Origin: Paenibacillus sp. MMS20-IR301
GTDB lineage: Bacteria; Bacillota; Bacilli; Paenibacillales; Paenibacillaceae
Direction of reading: 5' to 3'
Length of the DNA stretch: 64,000 nucleotides
Assembly: GCF_032302195.1 (NCBI RefSeq)
Contig: NZ_CP135275.1
Location: 2,294,001 to 2,358,000, forward strand
How positions within the stretch are numbered: position 1 is the stretch's first letter; each line of letters begins with the position of its first letter. The notes under the pieces were generated by a model. The model had not been told where the DNA came from. It was given only the letters and a program-made list of their open reading frames with translations, and did not search any database. This document shows, piece by piece, positions 50,064 through 58,009 of this stretch. The translations under genes and the position numbers were made by a program.

Positions 50064-51572
50064 CTAGCCGTGCATGATTTCAGGCACCGGCTTGTCCCGG
50101 CTGCTTCCGGCTTTGCGTCCCCGGCGCAGCAGCAGTCCGAGCACCGCGCCGCCCAAAGCAACAAAGATCATAATATGGAAGGTATCTGCGAACCCTTGAG
50201 CCAGGACAGTCTGCTTAGCCATTGTAAGAGCTTCCTGCGAGGCACTGGCAGTGTTCTGTCCGGCTGCCGCTTCCTGCATCTCCGCTCCGCGCGCTGCAGT
50301 TCTGGAGGTTAGAATGGTAACAAGTGTCGACACCGCCAGAGAATTAATGACCTGCTGCATGGAATTCGTGAGCGAGGTTACGCGGTTGACCAGATGGACG
50401 GGCGCTTTATTGAGCAGATGGGTGTTCATCGGCATCATCATAAGCCCCATCCCGGCACCGCACATGATTAGCGGAAGAATAAGCTCCCGGCTCTGGGTCG
50501 TCAGATCTACATGGGAATACTGGAAAAGCGCCCCGGAGACCAGACTCAGGCCGCAGACGACGAGCCAGCGAACCCCGATCCGGTCGAACAGAATCCCGGC
50601 AACCGGCATCATCAGTCCCGAGGCAACGGCCTGCGGCAGCAGCGCCAGACCGGTATCGAAGGCGCCGAACCCGCGCGCCTGCTGGAGAAATTGCGGCAGC
50701 AGAAATAACGCGCCGTATAAACCAAACTGGGCAATCCACTGGACGATAATGCCGGTGGTGAAATCAACCGACCGCAGAATCCGCAGCTCCAGGAGCGGGG
50801 TCCGGGAACGCAGCTCGGCAATCACAAAGGCAATTAATGCAGCTGCTCCAAGCGCCAAACCGGCCAGTGTCTTGTCTGAAGTCCAGCTGGCAGCGCCTTG
50901 ACTGACCCCGTAAGTAAGTGAGGCAAAGGCCAGAGGCCCAAGAATCATCCCGAGCTTATCCATTCCGGGGACGCTTGTCCGTTTGGTACCCGGCAGCTTG
51001 CGCAATCCGATCAGCACACATATAATGCCAATCGGGATGTTGATCAGGAAGATCCAGCGCCAGGAATGGTACTCCACCAGCCAGCCGGACAACACCGGCC
51101 CGATGGCCGGAGCGAACAATACCGGAATTCCCATAATGCCCATCACAACACCGACCTTGCTCTTTGGTGCCAGCCTGTACACATAGGCCATGCCTACCGG
51201 GAGCACACAGCCCCCGCCCAGCCCTTGCAGAACACGGAAAGCAATCAGCCATTCTGCACTGCCGGGGGTTGCACACAGAATCGAGCCGGCTGTAAATACA
51301 ATGACTGCAGTCAGGAAAACCGTCTTCGCCCCGAACCGGTCAGACAGCCAGCCCGACAAGGGAATCACTGAGGCCTGTGCAAGCATATATCCCGTAACAA
51401 TCCACTGCAGGGTATGCAGATCGGTGTTGAAATCCACTACCAGTCTGGACAATGCCACATTCATTGCAGTACTGTCCAGCACAACCATAAATACACCGAA
51501 GATAATCGCCAACAGCGGAACTAGAATGCCGGACAGCCGGAATTCCTCATTCTCCCTTAAGGTCTGATCCAT
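50064..51572 (-). CDS. DHA2-family multidrug MFS transporter (EmrB/QacA type)
   Basis: 502 residues, 14 predicted helices. Motif A GWLSDRFGAKT (about residue 75) and motif C GPVLSGWLVEYHSWRWIFLI (antiporter) are present, plus LDSTAMNVALSRL in helix 1. It uses the proton gradient to expel drugs or metabolites. AGGAGG precedes the ATG. Its promoter carries operators, and a TetR gene is divergent, so it is induced by a compound that binds that TetR. Confidence 0.9.
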   Translation of the reverse strand: MDQTLRENEEFRLSGILVPLLAIIFGVFMVVLDSTAMNVALSRLVVDFNTDLHTLQWIVTGYMLAQASVIPLSGWLSDRFGAKTVFLTAVIVFTAGSILCATPGSAEWLIAFRVLQGLGGGCVLPVGMAYVYRLAPKSKVGVVMGIMGIPVLFAPAIGPVLSGWLVEYHSWRWIFLINIPIGIICVLIGLRKLPGTKRTSVPGMDKLGMILGPLAFASLTYGVSQGAASWTSDKTLAGLALGAAALIAFVIAELRSRTPLLELRILRSVDFTTGIIVQWIAQFGLYGALFLLPQFLQQARGFGAFDTGLALLPQAVASGLMMPVAGILFDRIGVRWLVVCGLSLVSGALFQYSHVDLTTQSRELILPLIMCGAGMGLMMMPMNTHLLNKAPVHLVNRVTSLTNSMQQVINSLAVSTLVTILTSRTAARGAEMQEAAAGQNTASASQEALTMAKQTVLAQGFADTFHIMIFVALGGAVLGLLLRRGRKAGSSRDKPVPEIMHG

Positions 51573-51653
51573 ATTTCTGCTCCTCCTGGTCTGTCCGCAG
51601 GCTGCGTTGACCGGCGGACAGGTTTGTCTATATAATTGAGATAATCGAGCCAT

Positions 51654-51718
51654 CGGACAACTGTCCGCACTTGCATTTCATAGTCTACGGACAATTGTCC
51701 GCTATGTCAATTCATTTT
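51654..51718. promoter_or_regulatory. Twin TetR operators and the DHA2 gene promoter
   Basis: Perfect or near-perfect palindromes CGGACAACTGTCCG (51654-51667) and CGGACAATTGTCCG (51688-51701) lie 34 nt apart. On the minus strand TTGACA and TAGACT are 17 nt apart with the second palindrome exactly in the spacer. A looser inverted repeat CTGTCCGC ... GCGGACAG follows downstream. Confidence 0.8.
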
Positions 51719-51782
51719 CTTTCGTTTCTGCAAATAGTGCAAAATAGTGCAAATAGAATATCTGTTACTGAAAGGTGATTTC

Positions 51783-52439
51783 ATGAAAATAAACAAACCT
51801 GAAACCGGGCTTATGTCAAAAGCAAATACAGAAACTATTACGCCTTCTGTAAAAGAATCCGCTGATCCCTACGTGCAGCGGATTCTGGAAGCTGCCCGCC
51901 AGCTGTTCACCGAAAGCGGACTTGAGGCCGTCAGTATGCACCGTATCGCCAAGCGGGCCGGGATCGGCCAAGGCTCCCTCTACCGGCGTTACACGGATAA
52001 GGGGGAAATCTGTTCAGCCCTGCTGCTCGACAGCACGGAGCGGTTTCTCTCCGGGATGGAGCAGCAGCTTGCAGCCGGCACAGGCGGGTCATCTTCACTG
52101 GCCCGTCTGCAGAGCAGCATTGAGCAGGTAGTAGATTTCATTGAGCAGTATGCTGAGCTGCTGAACATGATCAAATCCGAGTTCACCGGCAAGAAGCAGC
52201 TTACCCAGTTTGAGCATCCTTTTTTCCAGCGGCTTGGGCTGATTATGGCTGAGCTGCTGCAGCGTGCATCTGCAGGCGGCGAGATTATCGGGATCGATCC
52301 CCGCTTCGCTGCCACCGCCCTCATCTCGGTCCTCAGCCCCGATCTGTATCTCTATGAACAGAAGCGCCACGGCTCTTCCAAGCAGGATATTTCCCGCGGA
52401 ATTGTCACCCTGTTCGTAACAGGCTTGGCCGGGCGCTGA
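51783..52439 (+). CDS. TetR-family regulator of the DHA2 transporter
   Basis: 218 residues. An unstructured N-terminal stretch of about 30 residues precedes the helix-turn-helix LEAVSMHRIAKRAGIGQGSL YRRYTDKGE (about 57-85). The rest is the ligand-binding part. The ATG follows AAAGGTG at 5 nt. It is divergent from the transporter with twin operators between them, so it most likely represses the transporter and itself. Confidence 0.85.
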   Translation: MKINKPETGLMSKANTETITPSVKESADPYVQRILEAARQLFTESGLEAVSMHRIAKRAGIGQGSLYRRYTDKGEICSALLLDSTERFLSGMEQQLAAGTGGSSSLARLQSSIEQVVDFIEQYAELLNMIKSEFTGKKQLTQFEHPFFQRLGLIMAELLQRASAGGEIIGIDPRFAATALISVLSPDLYLYEQKRHGSSKQDISRGIVTLFVTGLAGR

Positions 52440-52450
52440 ACAGCAAGGTC

Positions 52451-52478
52451 TTTACAAGCGGGGAAATTATGGTATATT
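52451..52478 (+). promoter_or_regulatory. Promoter of the thiamine operon
   Basis: -35 TTTACA (52451-52456), 16 nt, -10 TATATT (52473-52478), about 30 nt before the TPP aptamer. Confidence 0.55.
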
Positions 52479-52512
52479 AAGTAGCAATTACGAATTCAAT
52501 AGCACCTGTTAT

Positions 52513-52600
52513 TTCACTAGGGGAGTCGGCCGACTGAGACGGAGCTTAAGCTCCGGACCCTTGGAACCTGATCTGGATCATACCAGCGGAGGGAAGTGGA
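52513..52600 (+). ncRNA. TPP riboswitch (THI element)
   Basis: The conserved THI box is complete: AGGGGAGTC, GACTGAGA, GACCCTTGGAACCTGATCTG and ATACCAGCGGAGGGAAGTGG. It binds thiamine pyrophosphate and is followed by a terminator, so high TPP should stop transcription of the uptake and salvage genes behind it. Confidence 0.98.
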
Positions 52601-52649
52601 GCAGAATGTATATGCAGTTCCGCATCCGTGCGCAGCTTACTGTACCTTC

Positions 52650-52690
52650 AAGGCCCATTCATTTCCTCCGGAAATGGATGGGTCTTTCTT
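52650..52690 (+). terminator. Riboswitch-controlled terminator
   Basis: GCCCATTCATTTCC pairs with GGAAATGGATGGGT, followed by CTTTCTTGT. It lies between the TPP aptamer and the first structural gene. Confidence 0.8.
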
Positions 52691-52739
52691 GTATTCGTAA
52701 CGCTATTTCACTTAACCGGGAGGCCAGCTTCAACAGACT

Positions 52740-53498
52740 ATGATTAACATTCATAACTTGTCTTATTCCTTTGATTCTGCACCGGGGAATCCGGTATTCG
52801 CCGGCCTCTCAATGAATATCCGACGCGGTGAATTCATCTCTGTCGTCGGCGCCAGCGGCTGCGGCAAAAGCACATTGTTCAAAATTATCGCCGGTCTTCT
52901 TGAGCCCGGCGGCGGTGTGCTGTCGCTGCGCGGCATACCTTCTTCTGCCCGGCAGCGGCTTGGTGAGGTAGGCTACATGCCGCAGCAGGATCTCCTGCTG
53001 CCCTGGCGGACGGTGCTGGGCAACTGCCTGCTGCCCTGGGAGCTGAACCGCAGCTGTTCCAGGGAAGAAGCTGCCGGCAGGATCCGGGACATGCTGCACC
53101 GCTTCGGCCTGGCAGAGGCCGGGAATTGTTATCCGCATGAGCTGTCAGGCGGAATGCGCCAGCGGGCCGCTATGCTGCGCACCCTCGCAGCCGGCAATGA
53201 ACTGCTGCTGCTGGATGAGCCATTCGGCGCGCTGGATGCCATAACCAAACGCGGACTTCAGCGCTGGCTGCTGGAGTTATGGTCGGAGCTTAACAGGACC
53301 GTGCTGTTCATCACCCATGATCTGGAGGAAGCGCTGCTGCTCAGCGACCGGATCTATCTGATGAACGCAGGCGGCGGGGTAGAAGAATTCATCACCAATC
53401 TTCCCCGCCCCAGGCCGCATAGCCTGAATTATGAACCGCAGTTTACAGCAATGCGGCAGGAACTGGAGCTGAAGCTGAATGACAGCCAGCTTGCTTAA
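52740..53498 (+). CDS. Thiamine-precursor ABC transporter, ATP-binding protein (ThiZ-like)
   Basis: 252 residues of the SsuB/TauB/ThiZ type: Walker A GASGCGKST (about residue 38), Q-loop MPQQDLLLPW, signature LSGGMRQR, Walker B LLLDEPFGALD and H-loop THDLEEA. The Shine-Dalgarno GGAGG is 15 nt from the ATG, longer than usual. Placement right after a TPP riboswitch and before ThiX/ThiY-like genes gives the assignment. It drives import of a pyrimidine precursor. Confidence 0.85.
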   Translation: MINIHNLSYSFDSAPGNPVFAGLSMNIRRGEFISVVGASGCGKSTLFKIIAGLLEPGGGVLSLRGIPSSARQRLGEVGYMPQQDLLLPWRTVLGNCLLPWELNRSCSREEAAGRIRDMLHRFGLAEAGNCYPHELSGGMRQRAAMLRTLAAGNELLLLDEPFGALDAITKRGLQRWLLELWSELNRTVLFITHDLEEALLLSDRIYLMNAGGGVEEFITNLPRPRPHSLNYEPQFTAMRQELELKLNDSQLA

Positions 53499-54255
53499 GA
53501 GACTGATAAGGAATTACGCCCCGGCGCTCCTGCTCTCGCTGCTGATTCTCACAGCCTGGGAGATTATAGCCCGCCTGGGGCTAACCCCCTCCTTCATCCT
53601 CCCGTCCCCGTCTGCAATCTGGACGGCACTGGCTACAGACCGCAGACTGCTGCTGACGGTTCATCTGCCCGCCACACTGCTTGAGGTTCTGGCCGGCTTC
53701 AGCCTGTCAGTAGTCTGCGGCAGCCTGCTGGGTACAGGCATGCATCTGTTCAGACCGCTGGCCAAAGCGCTGTATCCGCTGCTCGTCATCAGCCAGACGC
53801 TCCCGCTGATTGCCCTTTCTCCATTGTTCATTATGTGGTTCGGGTACACCTTGTGGAGTAAAGTAGCTATAGTCTTCCTTACGGCATTCTTCCCGGTAGT
53901 CGTCGGTACCTATGACGGGCTGGGCAAGAATACGCAGAGCTACAGGGAGCTGATGCTGACGCTAGGCGCGAACCGCCGGCAGATTCTTTGCAAAGTATCC
54001 GTTCCGCTGGCACTGCCCTCTTTCTTCTCCGGGCTGAAGCTGTCCGTTGTGTACTCGGTCATCGGCGCTACACTCGGGGAATGGCTCGGAGGCAGCCGGG
54101 GTCTGGGTTACTTCAGCCGGAGAATGGCCGGCAATCTGCAGAGTGCCGAGATGTTCGCTGCTATTGTTATACTGTCCGCACTTGGTATTGCAATGTTTCT
54201 CTGCATTGCCGGTCTGGAAACGATATTACTGAAGAAAAGAGGCCGTTATTCATGA
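53479..54255 (+). CDS. Thiamine-precursor ABC transporter, permease (ThiX-like)
   Basis: 258 residues, about six helices, with the BPD_transp_1 EAA loop ELMLTLGANRRQILCKVSVP (about 155-175). It overlaps the ATPase gene by 20 nt and the binding-protein gene by 4 nt (ATGA), showing tight coupling. The family of this permease also carries taurine and sulfonates, so the thiamine role comes from the riboswitch and neighbours. Confidence 0.85.
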   Translation: MTASLLKRLIRNYAPALLLSLLILTAWEIIARLGLTPSFILPSPSAIWTALATDRRLLLTVHLPATLLEVLAGFSLSVVCGSLLGTGMHLFRPLAKALYPLLVISQTLPLIALSPLFIMWFGYTLWSKVAIVFLTAFFPVVVGTYDGLGKNTQSYRELMLTLGANRRQILCKVSVPLALPSFFSGLKLSVVYSVIGATLGEWLGGSRGLGYFSRRMAGNLQSAEMFAAIVILSALGIAMFLCIAGLETILLKKRGRYS

Positions 54256-55286
54256 ATTCCCCTGTCATTTCCGGAAAGAAAGCCTGGCTGCCCTATATCC
54301 TGCTACTCTCTGTTCTGCTGGTTCTGCCGGGCTGTTCCGGCAATACCCCTCCGGCGGCTTCCGGCTCCACTGCTCCCGAAGCCGGACCCCCACGCAAATT
54401 GACCCTGATGCTCGACTGGTATCCGAACGCCGTCCACAGTTTTTTGTATGCGGCACAGAGTCAGGGCTATTTCGCGGAAGAAGGGCTTGAGGTCGAGATC
54501 CGGATGCCTGCAGACAGCAATGACGCCTTGAAGCTGGTGGCAGCCGGACAAGTCGACCTTGCTCTCAGCTATCAGCCGCAGGTCCTGATGGCCAGAGGGG
54601 AGCAGATTCCCGTGAAATCTGTCGCCGCTCTGGTAAGACACCCGCTGAATCATCTCATGGTTGCCACAGGCAGCGGGATTACCCGGCCTAAGGAGCTAGC
54701 CGGCAGACAAGCCGGCTATTCTTCCATTCCGCTCTATGAGGCCATGCTGAACACAATGGTCAAGCACGACGGCGGCGATCCGTCATCCCTGAAGCTGGTT
54801 GATGTCGGATTCGAGCTGGTTCCGGCCCTGTCTACAGGCCGTGTTGACGGAATCATGGGCGGCTTCATAAATCATGAGCAGCTGATTCTGGAGCAGGAGG
54901 GGGATCCTGTCCGCTCCTTCAATCCCGTAGATTACGGGGTTCCGGATTATTATGAGCTGGTGCTGGTTGCCAGTGAACAAGGGCTGCAGGACTCGCAGGG
55001 CTATTTCCAAAGCTTCGTAAATGCCATGCGCAAAGGCCAGCAATTCGTTCAGGCCCAGCCGGAGCAGGCGCTGAAGCTGCTGCTGGCGCATCAGGATGAC
55101 ACCGCACCGCTTGATCCGGCAATAGAGCAGCGCAGCCTGGAGATTCTGCTGCCGCTGATGGACTCCGGAAGCCTGCCTTTCGGCCATCAGGATACATCTT
55201 CGTGGGAGAATGTCCGCAAGTGGCTGAGCGATAACGGTCTGCTGGCGGCGGATGTGGACAGCGCAGATGCATTTATTAATTTCTAG
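54252..55286 (+). CDS. Thiamine-precursor binding lipoprotein (ThiY-like, NMT1/THI5 domain)
   Basis: 344 residues. Lipobox LPGC (Cys about residue 25), then an NMT1/THI5-like fold: [40 protein letters not shown] and [20 protein letters not shown] are characteristic. The ThiY group binds formylaminopyrimidine or HMP, breakdown products of thiamine. The start is the ATG overlapping the permease stop; the longer reading frame is a shadow. The gene ends just before the 62-nt repeats. Confidence 0.85.
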   Translation: MNSPVISGKKAWLPYILLLSVLLVLPGCSGNTPPAASGSTAPEAGPPRKLTLMLDWYPNAVHSFLYAAQSQGYFAEEGLEVEIRMPADSNDALKLVAAGQVDLALSYQPQVLMARGEQIPVKSVAALVRHPLNHLMVATGSGITRPKELAGRQAGYSSIPLYEAMLNTMVKHDGGDPSSLKLVDVGFELVPALSTGRVDGIMGGFINHEQLILEQEGDPVRSFNPVDYGVPDYYELVLVASEQGLQDSQGYFQSFVNAMRKGQQFVQAQPEQALKLLLAHQDDTAPLDPAIEQRSLEILLPLMDSGSLPFGHQDTSSWENVRKWLSDNGLLAADVDSADAFINF

Positions 55287-55293
55287 TGGTGGT

Positions 55294-55457
55294 TTTGCGG
55301 AGTCATTCAAGGAAGCTTATGCTATCAAACTCAAAGCACATGCTTACGAAGCCAGTTTGCGGAGTCATTCAAGGAAGCTTATGCTATCAAACTCAAAGCC
55401 AATGCTTACGAAGCCAGTTTGCGGAGTCATTCAAGGAAGCTTATGCTATCAAACTTA
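55294..55457 (+). repeat. 62-nt-period tandem repeat in the thiM leader, about 2.6 copies
   Basis: GCGGAGTCATTCAAGGAAGC recurs at 55297, 55359 and 55421 (period 62), followed each time by TTATGCTATCAAACT. Between copies lies ATGCTTACGAAGCCAGTTTG. The two complete copies differ by only one or two bases, so the duplication is young. The last CAAACTT runs into ATAGGAGG, the thiM binding site. AGTTTG and CAAACT are complementary, which allows alternative hairpins next to that site. The period and layout match the fabF leader at 30.5 kb. Confidence 0.9.
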
Positions 55458-55471
55458 TAGGAGGAATAATC

Positions 55472-56269
55472 ATGTCATTTATAACGAAGGTACGGCAGGC
55501 GAATCCGCTTGTACATAATATTACGAATATCGTGGTGGCCAACTTCACCGCGAACGGGCTGCTGGCGCTGGGGGCTTCCCCCTTCATGGCGGATGCACCG
55601 GAAGAGGTAGCAGATGTAGCTGCAATGTCCGGCGCCGTCGTGCTGAATATCGGCACGCTGAATGAAGCTGCCATCGCAGCGATGATCACTGCCGGGCAGG
55701 CTGCGAACCGGCACAAGGTGCCGCTTGTCCTCGATCCGGTCGGTGCCGGAGCTACGCCATACCGTACGGAAGTGACTGCAAAACTGCTGGAGGTGCTGCA
55801 GCTTACCGCTCTGCGCGGCAATGTGGCTGAAGTAGCCAATGTGGCCGGAGAGCAGTGGAGCAGCAAAGGTGTGGATGCCGGGGAAGGCGAAGGCGACGTA
55901 ATCGCTTTGGCGGTCAAGGCTGCGCGGAAGCTGAACTGCGTAGTCATTATTACCGGCAAAGAAGATATCATCTCGGACGGTACCCGTACCTATATCGCCA
56001 GTAACGGACATTCCATCCTGACCAAGGTTACAGGAACCGGCTGTCTGCTCAGTGCTGTGGTCGGGGCTTTTCTGGCCGTAAGCGGCGGGGATGCCCTTGA
56101 GGCTGCTGCCGAAGCCCTCTCCTTCTACGGGGTTGCTGCCGAACTTGCTGCTGAAGCGGCAGAAGGCCAGGGTCCCGGCAGCTTCCAGACCGGCTTCCTT
56201 AATCAGCTGGCCCTGGTGACACCGGAGATCTACAGCAGCCGGTCACGCCTGCAGCTGCTCGTACAATGA
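55472..56269 (+). CDS. thiM: Hydroxyethylthiazole kinase
   Basis: 265 residues with the ThiM signatures [20 protein letters not shown] (about 11-30), [22 protein letters not shown] and [14 protein letters not shown] with the catalytic Cys/Asp-type loop. It phosphorylates hydroxyethylthiazole for thiamine salvage in the cytoplasm. AGGAGG lies 6 nt before the ATG; reading upstream goes through the tandem repeats and is not coding. It follows the transporter genes under the same TPP riboswitch. Confidence 0.95.
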   Translation: MSFITKVRQANPLVHNITNIVVANFTANGLLALGASPFMADAPEEVADVAAMSGAVVLNIGTLNEAAIAAMITAGQAANRHKVPLVLDPVGAGATPYRTEVTAKLLEVLQLTALRGNVAEVANVAGEQWSSKGVDAGEGEGDVIALAVKAARKLNCVVIITGKEDIISDGTRTYIASNGHSILTKVTGTGCLLSAVVGAFLAVSGGDALEAAAEALSFYGVAAELAAEAAEGQGPGSFQTGFLNQLALVTPEIYSSRSRLQLLVQ

Positions 56270-56297
56270 ACCTTGTAACTACAAAGGAGCTTACCCG

Positions 56298-57125
56298 ATG
56301 ACAAATACCCGCACAGCATTGACGATTGCCGGCTCCGACAGCGGCGGCGGCGCAGGCATTCAGGCCGATCTGAAGACCTTTCAGGAGCTCGGCGTATACG
56401 GAATGTCCGCGCTTACTGCAGTCACCGCCCAGAACACCCTCGGAGTTCAAGCGGTATACCCGCTCAGCCCTGAAGCCGTCGGGACGCAGTTGGACTCAGT
56501 CGGCAGTGATCTGCCGCCGGATGCCGTGAAGACCGGCATGCTGTTCAGCAGTGAGATCATCATTACAGCAGCCCGGAAGGTACAAGAATACGGCTGGCAG
56601 GACCGGCTGGTCATTGATCCGGTAATGGTCGCCAAGGGCGGGTCTCCGCTGCTGCTGCAGGAAGCTGTGCAGGCCCTGATCGCTTCCCTGCTTCCTCTGG
56701 CACAGGTGCTGACCCCTAACCTTCCTGAAGCTGAGATTCTGACCGGGATGAAGATCGGCAAGATGAATGACAGGGAACAGGCAGCACGGCTGCTGTATCA
56801 GATGGGACCGCAATATATCGTTCTGAAGGGCGGACATGCTCCGGAAGGCAGTGAGGTGGTCGATCTGCTCTATGACGGCCGGGAATTCCAGTATATGACC
56901 AGCCCGCGGATCGAGACCCGGCATACGCATGGAACCGGCTGTACTTATTCGGCTGCACTGACGGCCGGGCTGGCGCTGGGCTATAATATGCAGCAGGCTG
57001 TTCATACTGCCAAGGCCTTTATCCAGGCGGCTATCGAAGACAGCCTGAATCTCGGGGCCGGCCACGGCCCGACCAATCATTTTGCTTACGGCAAGCGCCG
57101 CAGCTTAAGGGGGGACCAGCCATGA
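56298..57125 (+). CDS. thiD: Hydroxymethylpyrimidine/phosphomethylpyrimidine kinase
   Basis: 275 residues, ribokinase-like. AGSDSGGGAGIQADLKTF (about 9-26), IDPVMVAKGGSPLL, LTPNLPEAEIL and THGTGCTYSAAL (anion hole) identify ThiD. It phosphorylates HMP twice for thiamine synthesis. AAAGGAG lies 9 nt before the ATG. The last codon overlaps thiE by 4 nt (ATGA). Confidence 0.95.
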   Translation: MTNTRTALTIAGSDSGGGAGIQADLKTFQELGVYGMSALTAVTAQNTLGVQAVYPLSPEAVGTQLDSVGSDLPPDAVKTGMLFSSEIIITAARKVQEYGWQDRLVIDPVMVAKGGSPLLLQEAVQALIASLLPLAQVLTPNLPEAEILTGMKIGKMNDREQAARLLYQMGPQYIVLKGGHAPEGSEVVDLLYDGREFQYMTSPRIETRHTHGTGCTYSAALTAGLALGYNMQQAVHTAKAFIQAAIEDSLNLGAGHGPTNHFAYGKRRSLRGDQP

Positions 57126-57775
57126 GCCGGATTAGCCGGGAGGACATGCGCAGCCTCCTGCAGGTCTATTTCATTGCCGGCAGCGTGAACTGCCGCCGGT
57201 CTCCGGCCGATACCCTGTCAGCAGCGGCAGCCGGAGGCATTACCCTGTTCCAGTTCCGCGAGAAAGGTGCAGGAGCACTTACCGGCTCTGCACGGCTCGA
57301 GCTGGGTGCGCAGCTCCGGCACATCTGCCGCGGGCACTCCATCCCGTTCATCGTGAACGATGATCTGGAGCTGGCGTTGGCCCTGGATGCGGACGGCGTC
57401 CATGCCGGCCAGGATGATCTGCCCGCTGCCGAGATCCGCCAGCGGCTTGGCGGGCAGAAGATCATCGGCGTATCCGCCCATAATCTTGCGGAAGCGCAGC
57501 AGGCTATTGCTGACGGAGCTGATTATCTCGGAATCGGTCCGGTGTATCCCACTTCCTCCAAGGAAGATGCGGAAGCCGTTCAAGGGACCGCTGTCATTGA
57601 ACAGCTCCGCAGCAGCGGCCTTCAGATTCCGCTTGTCGGCATCGGCGGTATCACCCTGGACAATGCTTTGCCGGTGCTCAAGGCTGGAGCGGACGGAATT
57701 TCCGTCATCTCCGCTATTGCCGGGGCAGCAGATATCGCTGCCGCTGCCGGTAACTTCAGGCGTCTTATGACTTAA
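57122..57775 (+). CDS. thiE: Thiamine phosphate synthase
   Basis: 217 residues, TIM barrel with FQFREKG (about 44-50), FIVNDDLELALALDADGVHA, YLGIGPVYPTSSK (pyrophosphate site) and VGIGGITLDN. It joins HMP-PP to hydroxyethylthiazole phosphate. It overlaps thiD by 4 nt and closes the salvage operon; no thiC, thiG or thiO is present here, so the operon handles uptake and salvage only. Confidence 0.95.
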   Translation: MSRISREDMRSLLQVYFIAGSVNCRRSPADTLSAAAAGGITLFQFREKGAGALTGSARLELGAQLRHICRGHSIPFIVNDDLELALALDADGVHAGQDDLPAAEIRQRLGGQKIIGVSAHNLAEAQQAIADGADYLGIGPVYPTSSKEDAEAVQGTAVIEQLRSSGLQIPLVGIGGITLDNALPVLKAGADGISVISAIAGAADIAAAAGNFRRLMT

Positions 57776-57825
57776 GTTACCGGCAGCGCCGCAGAGTAAC
57801 CTGATCAAGCTTTGCCCGTTTCTAC

Positions 57826-57873
57826 AAGCACCCGCAGCAGGCGTGAAGCGCCGTTACTGCGGGTGCTTTTTGT
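57826..57873 (+). terminator. Terminator of the thiamine operon
   Basis: AAGCACCCGCAG pairs with CTGCGGGTGCTT, with inner GGCG/CGCC, followed by TTTTTG. Confidence 0.9.
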
Positions 57874-57902
57874 GAATCCAGAAGAATCTCCCGGTCTTAA
57901 CA

Positions 57903-57931
57903 TTTACTTCCGGAAGATTCAGGCGTATAAT
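57903..57931 (+). promoter_or_regulatory. Promoter of the ABC exporter gene
   Basis: -35 TTTACT (57903-57908), 17 nt, -10 TATAAT (57926-57931), about 80 nt before the start codon. Confidence 0.7.
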
Positions 57932-58009
57932 CGTCAGGGCTTTAATCCGCGCCTGAGCGGCCGGAGAGCCATTATGAATACCCACTTCAGATAAAGCTGG
58001 TGATGTATA

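Noticed and set aside
55286..55471. N-terminal extension of ThiM through the tandem repeats
   Set aside because: The 62-nt period shifts frame at each copy, and ThiM begins correctly at the AGGAGG-supported ATG.
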